The translations under genes and the position numbers were made by a program. Positions 1-7,178 of a stretch of 64,000 bases of DNA are shown one piece after another. Within the stretch, counting starts at the first letter, position 1, and each line of letters starts with the position of its first letter. The notes under the pieces were generated by a model. The model was not told the DNA's origin and ran no database searches. It was given only the letters and a program-made list of their open reading frames with translations. This stretch comes from Pseudomonadota bacterium (lineage in GTDB: Bacteria; Pseudomonadota; Alphaproteobacteria; Dongiales; Dongiaceae): the NCBI GenBank assembly GCA_016183985.1, contig JACPDN010000013.1, forward strand, positions 62,001-126,000. Reading direction: 5' to 3'.

Positions 1-432
1 GACATTCCGGGGAGGCGCACCGCGATTCTGCGCAACGAGACCTATTTCCCGCTTTGCAGCGCCGAGCTGTTCTATCGATCACCGGTGAAGACGATCCACG
101 ATCTGCAGGATCACGTTCTTATTCATGGCGACAGCGAGGAGGATTGGCCGAGGCTCCTGCGCGCCAGTGGTCGCGGGCAGATCGTGCCGCGCCAGCATGT
201 CTATATGCCGAATTCGCATTTAGCGCTGGAAGCAGCCAAGGAGGGCTGCGGCATCGCGGTGGGCAGCACCATTCTTTGTGCCGACGATCTGCGGCGCGGC
301 ACGCTGGTAAAAGTACTGGACCTCGAGATCCCAGCACCACACCCCTATTTTGTCATCCGCCCTGGCGACACCGCTAGCCCGCTCGCCGACGCCTTTGCCG
401 ATCTGTTGATCGAGCAGTTGGAAAGGGCTTAG
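1..432 (+). CDS. LysR-family transcriptional regulator, C-terminal part (5' end outside window)
   Basis: Frame 1 is open from the first base to the TAG at 430-432, so only the last 143 residues are seen. They read as the second half of a LysR substrate-binding domain: a segment beginning PLCSAEL, then H..L.IHGD, then NSHLALEAAKEGCGIAVGS (the typical 'a.a..G.Gia.g' effector-domain signature), then LRRGTLVKVLDLEIP and a final helix ending IEQLERA. The arrangement resembles GcvA/AmpR-type regulators. The DNA-binding helix-turn-helix and the target genes lie upstream of the window, so the regulon cannot be inferred. Confidence 0.8.
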   Translation, partial: DIPGRRTAILRNETYFPLCSAELFYRSPVKTIHDLQDHVLIHGDSEEDWPRLLRASGRGQIVPRQHVYMPNSHLALEAAKEGCGIAVGSTILCADDLRRGTLVKVLDLEIPAPHPYFVIRPGDTASPLADAFADLLIEQLERA

Positions 433-438
433 CAAGCA

Positions 439-1650
439 TCAAGCCGCGCGTTGCAGCCATGCCGCCGCACCTTTGCCGGCAATGCGGCCGCTGGCAAAGC
501 AGGCCGTCAGCAAATAGCCCCCCGTAGGCGCTTCCCAATCGAGCATTTCGCCGGCGCAAAAGAGGCCGGGGAAGGTCTTCACCATCAGATGTTCGTCGAG
601 CGACGTGAAGCTGACACCGCCGGCCGAGCTGATGGCCTCGGCGATCGGCCGCGGCCGCATGAGGTGCAATGGCAGGGCCTTGAGCTTCTCCGCGAGGATA
701 GCCGGATCAGCGCGGTCCGAAGGGCTCGTGCATTCATGCAGTAAGGCAATCTTGGCACCATCCAGGTTGAGGCTGGATTTGAGATGCGAAGAGAGCGAGC
801 GCGTGCCGCGTTTGGCCAGCGCGTTGGCGATCTCGACAGGGGCATGGTTGGGCAGAAGGTCGAGCAGCAGTATCGCCGCGCCCGTTGTGCCAATTGCATC
901 GCGCAAAGATGCGGAAAGCGCATAGATCAGGCCGCCTTCGATGCCGCTCTCGGTGACGATCGCTTCGCCCAGGCGACGCTCGCCGTTGAAACTGGCGCCG
1001 ATATTCTTCAATGCGGCCCCGGCGAAGCGCTCGCGCAGATGATCGCTCCAATCGATGTCGAAACCGCAATTGGCGGGCTCCAGCGGTGCGAGCGCCACCT
1101 TCTTCTTCGCCAGCAGTTTATGCCAGGCGCCATCGGAACCCAATGCCGGCCATGAGGCGCCGCCCAAGCTCAAGATGACAGCGTCTGCTGCGGCTTCGAC
1201 CTCGCCAGTGGGGGCCATGAACAACAGGCGCCGTTCAGCGCCCCAGCCCAGCCAGCGATGCCGGACATGGATCCGCAATCCCTGTTGCCGCAAGCGATGC
1301 AGCCACGCACGCAACAGAGGAGCAGCCTTCATTTCAGCCGGAAAGACGCGGCCAGAGGTGCCGACAAATGTGTCGACGCCGAGCGCGTGAACCCAGTCAC
1401 ACAGTTCTTTCGGCCCAAACGCCCTGAGCCAGTCTGCGACATGGCCTTGCGCGCTGCCGTAGCGGGTTAGAAAACGATCCAGCGGCTCCGAATGCGTGAT
1501 GTTGAGCCCACCGCGGCCAGCCATCAGGAGTTTGCGGCCGACAGATGGCATCGCGTCATAGAGATCGACGCCGATACCGGCCTGTAGCAGTGCTTCCGCC
1601 GCCATCAATCCGGCAGGCCCGCCACCAATGACAATGGCCTGCTTAGTCAT
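439..1650 (-). CDS. NAD(P)/FAD-dependent oxidoreductase, HI0933/YhiN-like flavoprotein
   Basis: 403 residues with an N-terminal Rossmann dinucleotide-binding motif IGGGPAGLMAAEAL (about residues 8-21), a second conserved segment GRKLLMAGRGGLNITHSE typical of the HI0933 (BaiN/YhiN) family, and a C-terminal FAD motif LFCAGEMLDWEAPTGGYLL. Family members are soluble flavoproteins, some shown to reduce C=C bonds, but the substrate here is unknown. The ATG overlaps the 3' end of the upstream DUF482 gene by 8 bases, so the two are translationally coupled and probably cotranscribed with ridA. It converges on the LysR gene with a 6-base gap. Confidence 0.85.
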   Translation of the reverse strand: MTKQAIVIGGGPAGLMAAEALLQAGIGVDLYDAMPSVGRKLLMAGRGGLNITHSEPLDRFLTRYGSAQGHVADWLRAFGPKELCDWVHALGVDTFVGTSGRVFPAEMKAAPLLRAWLHRLRQQGLRIHVRHRWLGWGAERRLLFMAPTGEVEAAADAVILSLGGASWPALGSDGAWHKLLAKKKVALAPLEPANCGFDIDWSDHLRERFAGAALKNIGASFNGERRLGEAIVTESGIEGGLIYALSASLRDAIGTTGAAILLLDLLPNHAPVEIANALAKRGTRSLSSHLKSSLNLDGAKIALLHECTSPSDRADPAILAEKLKALPLHLMRPRPIAEAISSAGGVSFTSLDEHLMVKTFPGLFCAGEMLDWEAPTGGYLLTACFASGRIAGKGAAAWLQRAA

Positions 1651-2800
1651 TTGCCTGGCGGAAGGGTGAAAGCGTCATAAGTCCAGCTATCTCGTTCTGC
1701 ACCAAGCGGCGTTCGCGTTCGAGATAGTCGGAAACGGCCTCGCTGAAACGAGGATCGGCAATCCAATGTGCCGAATGGGTTTCGACCGGCAGATAGCCGC
1801 GCTGGATCTTGTGTTCACCTTGCGCGCCGGCCTCGACGCGGGAAAGCTTGTGCCGGATGGCGTAATCGATTGCCTGATAGTAACAGCATTCAAAATGAAG
1901 AAAGGGGAGATCCTCGGTACAGCCCCAGTTCCGGCCGAACAGCGCATCGCGACCGCGCAGGTTGAGGGCGCCGGCTATGGGTTGGCCATCGCGAAACGCC
2001 ATCACCAGCACAACACGGTCGCGCAATGCGTCATGCAACGCCGCGAAGAAGGCGCGGGTGAGATAGGGGCGTCCCCATTTGCGGCCGCCTGTGTCCATGT
2101 AAAAGGCGAAGAACGCGTCCCAATGCGCCGATGTCAGGTCGTCGCCGGAAAGGGCGCGGATGTCGAGGCCATGGCCGGCAACGGCAGCGCGTTCCTTGCG
2201 GATCGCCTTGCGCTTGCGCGACGCCAAATCTTCGAGGAAGTCGTCAAAGCTGCCATAGCCCTTGTTGTGCCAGTGATATTGCGTGCCCAGCCGGTGCAGA
2301 TAGCCATGACCCGCCATCTCTGCCGCCTCTTGCGCCTCGCAGAAAGTGACATGCAGGGAAGAGAGGCCGCTCTTTTCAGCCGTCTGGGTCAGGGCATCGA
2401 TGAGCGCGCTGCGCATGACGGCATCGTCGGCACATGGCCTTACCAGCAAGCGCGGACCCGGCACGGGTGAGAAGGGGACAGCGACCTGGAGTTTGGGGTA
2501 ATACTTTCCGCCGGCCCGCTCATAAGCTTCAGCCCAACCGTGGTCGAAGACATATTCGCCCTGGCTATGCCCCTTCACATAGAGCGGGGTCGCCGCATGG
2601 ACGGTGCCGTTGTCGTCTTCCAGCACAATATGCTGCGGCAGCCATCCGGTCCCGCGCCCGACGGAACCGGATGTCTCAAGTGCGTTCAGGAACGCATGGC
2701 TGACGAAGGGATTGTCATCGCCGGCGCAGGCATCCCAGGCTGCTGCCGGAATGTCTGCGATCCGATCGAGAACCCTGGCGGTGAGGGCGAGTTCCGGCAA
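1643..2800 (-). CDS. GNAT-fold acyltransferase, DUF482/FemAB-like (peptidoglycan-associated family)
   Basis: About 385 residues matching the DUF482 family throughout: early W..C.....NPFVSHAFLNALE, then a central ASRKRKAIRKER helix, HWDAFFAFYMDTGGRKWGRPYLT, GALNLRG..ALFGRNWGC, and VEAGAQGEHKIQRGYLPVET near the end. These proteins have the tandem GNAT fold of FemAB ligases and are annotated as peptidoglycan-biosynthesis related, but the reaction is not established. No ATG exists near the conserved N-terminus. The TTG at 2798-2800, just after the ridA stop at 2809-2811, is the best start, though its ribosome site is weak. The 3' end overlaps the flavoprotein gene. Confidence 0.8.
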   Translation of the reverse strand: MPELALTARVLDRIADIPAAAWDACAGDDNPFVSHAFLNALETSGSVGRGTGWLPQHIVLEDDNGTVHAATPLYVKGHSQGEYVFDHGWAEAYERAGGKYYPKLQVAVPFSPVPGPRLLVRPCADDAVMRSALIDALTQTAEKSGLSSLHVTFCEAQEAAEMAGHGYLHRLGTQYHWHNKGYGSFDDFLEDLASRKRKAIRKERAAVAGHGLDIRALSGDDLTSAHWDAFFAFYMDTGGRKWGRPYLTRAFFAALHDALRDRVVLVMAFRDGQPIAGALNLRGRDALFGRNWGCTEDLPFLHFECCYYQAIDYAIRHKLSRVEAGAQGEHKIQRGYLPVETHSAHWIADPRFSEAVSDYLERERRLVQNEIAGLMTLSPFRQAND

Positions 2801-2808
2801 TGCGGGCT

Positions 2809-3273
2809 TTAGGCGAGCTCGACGATCGCATCGACCTCGACGGCGACATTGAGCGGCAGCACATTGACGCCGACGGCCGAGCGCGCGTGCTTGCCGGCCT
2901 CGCCGAAGACCTCGACCATCAGATCCGAGACGCCGTTGGCGACCTTGGGTTGTTCGGTAAAGCCATCGACGCAATTCACGAAGACACCCAGCTTGGCAAT
3001 GCGCTTCACCCGATCGAGATCGCCCAGGGCGTTCTTCAATTGCGCAATGACGTTGAGGCCGCAAATGCGGGCCGCTTGTGCCGCCTGATCGGTCGCGAAT
3101 TCCTGGCCAACCTTGCCGATGAACTTGAACTCACCGTTCCAGACCGTGACCTGGCCCGAGACATAGGCGGTGTTGCCGGCAATGACGACCGGCACGTAAT
3201 TGGCGACGGGCACCGCAGCTTGCGGCAGGTCGATCTTCAGCTCAGCCAAGCGGGCGTCAATTTTGCCGGCCAT
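2809..3273 (-). CDS. RidA family protein (YjgF/Rid superfamily)
   Basis: 154 residues of the RidA/YjgF fold: 'P.A..P.ANY.P....GNTAYVSGQV' near residue 20, a hydrophobic core, and the C-terminal RSAVGVNVLPLNVAVEVDAIVELA, where R plus the following strand form the trimer-interface pocket. The family deaminates reactive enamine/imine intermediates made by PLP enzymes, but this longer subfamily (about 155 residues) lacks a demonstrated substrate. The ATG at 3273 is chosen because AAGGAGA lies 7 bases upstream, so a longer reading to 3375 is not needed. It is the first gene of the ridA-DUF482-flavoprotein run. Confidence 0.85.
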   Translation of the reverse strand: MAGKIDARLAELKIDLPQAAVPVANYVPVVIAGNTAYVSGQVTVWNGEFKFIGKVGQEFATDQAAQAARICGLNVIAQLKNALGDLDRVKRIAKLGVFVNCVDGFTEQPKVANGVSDLMVEVFGEAGKHARSAVGVNVLPLNVAVEVDAIVELA

Positions 3274-3424
3274 GGTGTGTTCTCCTTGAAAGTCATGCGT
3301 CAAAGGGTTCGGCGGCGATCCTAGCGGGTCGCTGGCGGGCAATCCAGCGTGAAGCGGTAGTTGGCGATCGCCCATTTTCCCGGCTATAAGTGGCGCCCGT
3401 CAGGGTCTTTTTTCGGCATCTATC

Positions 3425-4498
3425 TTGGACAACAACCTATCTCGCGGCCAATCGGCCACCGAAAGTTCAGGCGACGGCCAACTCGCAGCACCACCTCCGG
3501 TCTTCTCGATCGGGGAGGCGGAGGCGCTGGCACGCGATTATTTCGGGCTGATCGGCACAGCCAGTCCGCTCACCAGCGAGCGCGACGCCAATTTTCGCAT
3601 AATGCATGGGGCGGGCAGCCACGTCCTCAAGGTCGCCAATCCGGCAGAGGCTCCTGAGGTTACCAACCTGCAGACCATGGCACTGCTGCATATCGAGCGT
3701 GTTGATCCCGGCATGCCGGTGCAGCGCGTTCTTCGCAGTGTCCATGGCCGCCATGAGGAGATTCTGAAAGACGCCCAGGGCCGCCCCATGGTTCTGCGGC
3801 TCTTCAGCTATCTCGAAGGCGAGCCGCTCAGTCAGATGCCGAGGTCCACGGCGCAGCGGCGCGCGATCGGCAGTGCCCTGGCCCGGCTCGGTTTGGCCTT
3901 GCGCGATCTCTCGCATCCGGCTGCCGGCCACGAACTGGTTTGGGATATCAAGCATGCCGGTCGCCTTCGCCAGTATCTTCCCTATATCGAGGGTGACGAT
4001 CGGCGAGCGCTGGTTGAGCGCGTCCTGACGGCTTTCGATAGGCATGTGCAGCCGGTCATGTCGTCTTTGCGCTGGCAGTTTGTGCATAGCGATCTCAACC
4101 CCTCCAATGTGCTGGTGACAAAGGAGCGCCCGGATGAGGTGGCCGGCGTTCTCGATTTCGGCGACATGGTGCACACGCCCCTCATCAACGATCTGGCCGT
4201 CGCCGCCTCCTATCAGCTGGGCCAGGAGGGGAACCCGCTTATCGAAGCCGGGGATTTCATCCGCGCCTATCACGAAACCAATCCGCTGACCGCCCTTGAG
4301 CTCGAACTGCTCTACGATCTCATCGGTGCGCGGATGGCGACCACGGCCTGCATCACCAGCTGGCGCGCCGCGCGCTATCCGGAGAACCGCGACTATATCC
4401 TGCGCAACGCGCCCCGAGCCTGGGCGGGATTGAAGGCCTTTGCCGACATGCCGCGCGCGACAGCGCAAGATTATCTGCACCGCCTTTGCGGTGCCTGA
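3425..4498 (+). CDS. Aminoglycoside-phosphotransferase-fold kinase, hydroxylysine kinase-like
   Basis: 357 residues of the APH/choline-kinase fold: N-lobe 'ERDANFRIMHGAGSHVLKVANP', catalytic loop HSDLNPSNVLV (catalytic D, metal-binding N) and the magnesium motif LDFGDMVHTPLINDLAVA. The exact form DFGD followed by an 'ELA/DLAVA' helix is characteristic of the hydroxylysine kinase (HYKK/AGPHD1) branch. The following gene is a class III aminotransferase of the ethanolamine-phosphate/phosphohydroxylysine phospho-lyase type, which supports phosphorylation of an amino alcohol followed by phospho-lyase cleavage. The start is TTG at 3425 without a strong ribosome site, so the true N-terminus is uncertain. 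Confidence 0.75.
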   Translation: MDNNLSRGQSATESSGDGQLAAPPPVFSIGEAEALARDYFGLIGTASPLTSERDANFRIMHGAGSHVLKVANPAEAPEVTNLQTMALLHIERVDPGMPVQRVLRSVHGRHEEILKDAQGRPMVLRLFSYLEGEPLSQMPRSTAQRRAIGSALARLGLALRDLSHPAAGHELVWDIKHAGRLRQYLPYIEGDDRRALVERVLTAFDRHVQPVMSSLRWQFVHSDLNPSNVLVTKERPDEVAGVLDFGDMVHTPLINDLAVAASYQLGQEGNPLIEAGDFIRAYHETNPLTALELELLYDLIGARMATTACITSWRAARYPENRDYILRNAPRAWAGLKAFADMPRATAQDYLHRLCGA

Positions 4499-4512
4499 AG
4501 GAGACAACGATC

Positions 4513-5826
4513 ATGGCGATGGTGAACCAATACGTCCCAGGCCGCGAAGGCGATATCAGCGCTGCCGACGCAGCCCTCATCAAGCGCCGTGGCGAACTCC
4601 TGGGGCCGGCCTATCGCCTGTTCTACGAAAAGCCGCTGCATATCGTGCGAGGGCAGGGGGTCTGGCTTTATGACCCGGAAGGCAACGCCTATCTCGACGT
4701 CTACAACAACGTCGCTTCCGTCGGGCATTGCCACCCGCATGTCGTGGAGGCGCTGACCCGCCAGGCCGGGATTCTCAATACCCACACGCGCTATCTGCAC
4801 GAGACCATCGTCGATTACGCCGCCAAGCTGCTCACTAAATTTCCAGCCGCGCTGAAACATGTGATGTTCACCTGCACCGGCAGCGAAGCCAACGACCTCG
4901 CTTTGCGCGTTGCCAAGTCCTATACCAAAGGGACCGGCGTCATCATCACCAAGCTTGCCTATCACGGCCTCACGGTCGCCATTGCCGAGCTTTCGCCGTC
5001 CCTCGGCGACTATGTCGAGCGTGGCCCGCAGGTAAAGCTGGTTCCGGCACCCGATACCTATCGCATCGACGGCAATGTCGGTGCTGTGTTCGCGGCCGGA
5101 ATCCGCCACGCTCTGGCCGAGATGCGGGCGCAAGGGATCAAACCCTGTGCGCTCCTCGTTGACGGCATCTTCTCCAGCGACGGCGTCTTTCCTGGCGAGC
5201 CCGGTTTCCTGAAGGAAGCGGTCGAGGCCGTACGCGCGGCCGGTGCCATTTATATCGCCGACGAAGTGCAGCCTGGCTTCGGTCGGGTCGGCCCCGAATT
5301 CTGGGGCTTCGCCCGCCACGGCCTGGTGCCGGATATCGTCACTGTCGGCAAGCCGATGGGCAATGGGCATCCGATGGCCGGTGCCATCATGCAGCCGCAA
5401 GTAGTCGAAGAATTCGGCCGCCGTTCACGCTATTTCAACACGTTCGGCGGCAATCCGGTTTCCTGTGCCGTGGGGCGTGCGGTGCTGGAGGTGATCGACA
5501 ACGAAGGCCTTGCCGTCAATGCCGGCAAGGTCGGCGCCTATATGAAGGTGGGCCTCGAAAAGCTCGCGCAGCGCTACGAGGTCATCGGCGATGTGCGCGG
5601 CGCAGGCCTCTTCCTCGGCCTCGAATTCGTCACGGACCGCAAGACCAAGGAGCCGAACGCCGTTGCAGCCACGCATGTGGTCAACGACCTGCGCCGCCGC
5701 AAGGTTCTCATCAGTGCCACGGGGCCCGGCGCCAATATCCTGAAGATCAGACCGCCACTGGTCTTCACCCAGGAACACGCCGATATTTTCCTCGACGCCA
5801 CCGAAAAGGCGCTGGCCTCGCTCTAG
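4513..5826 (+). CDS. Class III PLP aminotransferase-fold enzyme, phospho-lyase type (ethanolamine-phosphate / 5-phosphohydroxylysine)
   Basis: 437 residues. Diagnostic segments are the PLP-phosphate loop FTCTGSEANDLALRVAKSY, DEVQPGFGRVGPEFWGF (cofactor Asp within), and VTVGKPMGNGHPMAG containing the Schiff-base lysine. The EVQxGFGRVG...FW and GKPMGNGHP pairing closely resembles vertebrate AGXT2L1/AGXT2L2 phospho-lyases rather than GABA or acetylornithine transaminases. The ATG at 4513 is preferred over the in-frame one at 4486 because AAGGAGA sits 9 bases upstream. It lies 14 bases after the kinase gene, so the two form an operon. Specificity between phosphoethanolamine, phosphohydroxylysine and a bacterial analogue is not resolved. 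Confidence 0.8.
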   Translation: MAMVNQYVPGREGDISAADAALIKRRGELLGPAYRLFYEKPLHIVRGQGVWLYDPEGNAYLDVYNNVASVGHCHPHVVEALTRQAGILNTHTRYLHETIVDYAAKLLTKFPAALKHVMFTCTGSEANDLALRVAKSYTKGTGVIITKLAYHGLTVAIAELSPSLGDYVERGPQVKLVPAPDTYRIDGNVGAVFAAGIRHALAEMRAQGIKPCALLVDGIFSSDGVFPGEPGFLKEAVEAVRAAGAIYIADEVQPGFGRVGPEFWGFARHGLVPDIVTVGKPMGNGHPMAGAIMQPQVVEEFGRRSRYFNTFGGNPVSCAVGRAVLEVIDNEGLAVNAGKVGAYMKVGLEKLAQRYEVIGDVRGAGLFLGLEFVTDRKTKEPNAVAATHVVNDLRRRKVLISATGPGANILKIRPPLVFTQEHADIFLDATEKALASL

Positions 5827-5830
5827 CGCG

Positions 5831-6172
5831 TCAGCTCTCGCCGCCCTTGGGGCCCCAGAAGACGACCCAGGTGACGAAGTCGTCGCTCATGTCGTGGAAG
5901 CGATGCTTGGCATAGGCCGGCACGAACAAGACGTCGCCCGTGTTGGCCGCCACTTCATGCCCGTTGCAGGTGAAGCGCGCCTTGCCGGAGACGACAAAAT
6001 AGAGTTCGTCCTGGTCGTGAGGGCTTTGTGTGTCTTTGCCTCGTGGCGCGAAGACTTCAACAGACATGGTGCCATGGCGCATGACGTCGGAGAATGGCTC
6101 GCCGTCGGGCCAGGAGTCTGTCTTGGGTCCAGGGATGCGTTTCAGGATATCCGCGAGCGACGCTTGCAACAT
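5831..6172 (-). CDS. Small single-domain cupin protein
   Basis: 113 residues forming one cupin barrel. Motif 1 is G..T.SPHDQDELYFVVSGKARFTCNGHE and motif 2 is GDVLFVPAYAKHRFHDMSDDF, giving candidate metal ligands H, E and H. The C-terminal strand is VTWVVFWGPKGG. Such proteins act as small metal-dependent enzymes or ligand sensors, and nothing here fixes the substrate. The gene ends 4 bases from the aminotransferase stop (convergent) and is divergent from the SDR at 6345, with a 172-base shared promoter region. Confidence 0.8.
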   Translation of the reverse strand: MLQASLADILKRIPGPKTDSWPDGEPFSDVMRHGTMSVEVFAPRGKDTQSPHDQDELYFVVSGKARFTCNGHEVAANTGDVLFVPAYAKHRFHDMSDDFVTWVVFWGPKGGES

Positions 6173-6344
6173 GGCTGGCCTCCGTTGAGCAGATGATCTG
6201 TTGTAATGGGCAAGGCCCCATCAGAGCAACCGTGCCTGACCGAATTCTGCCTCTTAACCGACCAGTGGCCGGTGCTATCATCCCGCGGATTGCGGCCAAG
6301 CGGGCCTAAGCAATATCGATTGTCGCGTAAATTGGGAGAGAAGA

Positions 6345-7049
6345 ATGGCTGGAGAGAAAGTTGCGGTCGTCGCCGGTGGCGGTAGCGGCATGGGTGCGGC
6401 AGCGGCGAAGCGCCTGGCTGCGGATGGATTCAAGATCGCTATCTTATCCTCGTCCGGCAAGGGTGAGGCGCTGGCAAAGGAATTGGGCGGTGTTGGTGTC
6501 ACCGGATCGAACCAATCCAATGAGGATCTCGCGAAGCTGGTTGATCTTGCGGTATCCACCTGGGGCCGGATCGACGTCCTTGTAAACAGCGCGGGACACG
6601 GACCGCGCGCGCCGATCCTCGAGATCAGCGACGAGGATTGGCACAAAGGCATGGACGTCTATTTCATGAATGTCGTTCGCGCCGCTCGGCTGGTGACGCC
6701 GGTGATGCAGAAACAAAAATCCGGCGTCATCATCAACATCTCAACCGCCTGGGTCTTCGAGCCGAGTTCCATGTTCCCGACCTCGGCCGTGTTTCGTGCC
6801 GGGCTCGCGGCCTATACCAAGATCTTCGTCGATACCTTCGCTGCCGACAACGTGCGGATGAACAACGTATTGCCGGGCTGGATCGACAGCCTGCCGGCAA
6901 CGGAAGAGCGCCGGGCCAGCGTGCCGCTGAAGCGCTACGGCACCACGGAAGAGATCGCAGCCACGATCGCGTTCCTCGCCTCGCCCGGGGCCGCCTATAT
7001 CACCGGCCAAAACCTCCGCGTCGATGGCGGCCTGATGCGCTCGGTCTGA
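6345..7049 (+). CDS. Short-chain dehydrogenase/reductase-fold protein lacking the canonical YxxxK
   Basis: 234 residues with an SDR Rossmann fold: cofactor loop GGGSGMG near residue 8, NSAG (usually NNAG) near 82, IINIS strand near 128, and the C-terminal ITGQNLRVDGGL. The ribosome site GGGAGAG precedes the ATG. At the active site, where classical SDRs have Y-x-x-x-K, the aligned segment reads SAVFR, so both the catalytic Tyr and Lys appear replaced. The protein may use other residues, be non-catalytic, or bind cofactor for another role. It is divergent from a cupin gene. Fold assignment is firm, activity is not. Confidence 0.8.
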   Translation: MAGEKVAVVAGGGSGMGAAAAKRLAADGFKIAILSSSGKGEALAKELGGVGVTGSNQSNEDLAKLVDLAVSTWGRIDVLVNSAGHGPRAPILEISDEDWHKGMDVYFMNVVRAARLVTPVMQKQKSGVIINISTAWVFEPSSMFPTSAVFRAGLAAYTKIFVDTFAADNVRMNNVLPGWIDSLPATEERRASVPLKRYGTTEEIAATIAFLASPGAAYITGQNLRVDGGLMRSV

Positions 7050-7064
7050 TGGCGCCAAAAGAAA

Positions 7065-7093
7065 ACCGGGTCCGTCACATGTACGGACCCGGT
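7065..7093 (-). terminator. Rho-independent terminator of nrdJ
   Basis: A perfect 11-bp inverted repeat (ACCGGGTCCGT at 7065-7075 and its complement at 7083-7093) with a 7-base loop. Read on the minus strand it is followed by TTTTCTTTT, which suits the end of the nrdJ transcript about 85 bases after its stop. On the plus strand there is no T-run, although the stem could still slow SDR transcription. Confidence 0.8.
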
Positions 7094-7178
7094 GGTCTTC
7101 AACTTAAGGCCAGTTCCAGGAGGTCGGAGGAGTGGGCGGTCTGGCTGGCCGCCCTTATATGACCTCGTGAACCGTCTC

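Noticed and set aside
7134-7154. Second terminator hairpin near the nrdJ stop (GGGCGG...CCGCCC)
   Set aside because: Six-bp stem with no T-run on the minus strand; the 7065-7093 hairpin is far better.
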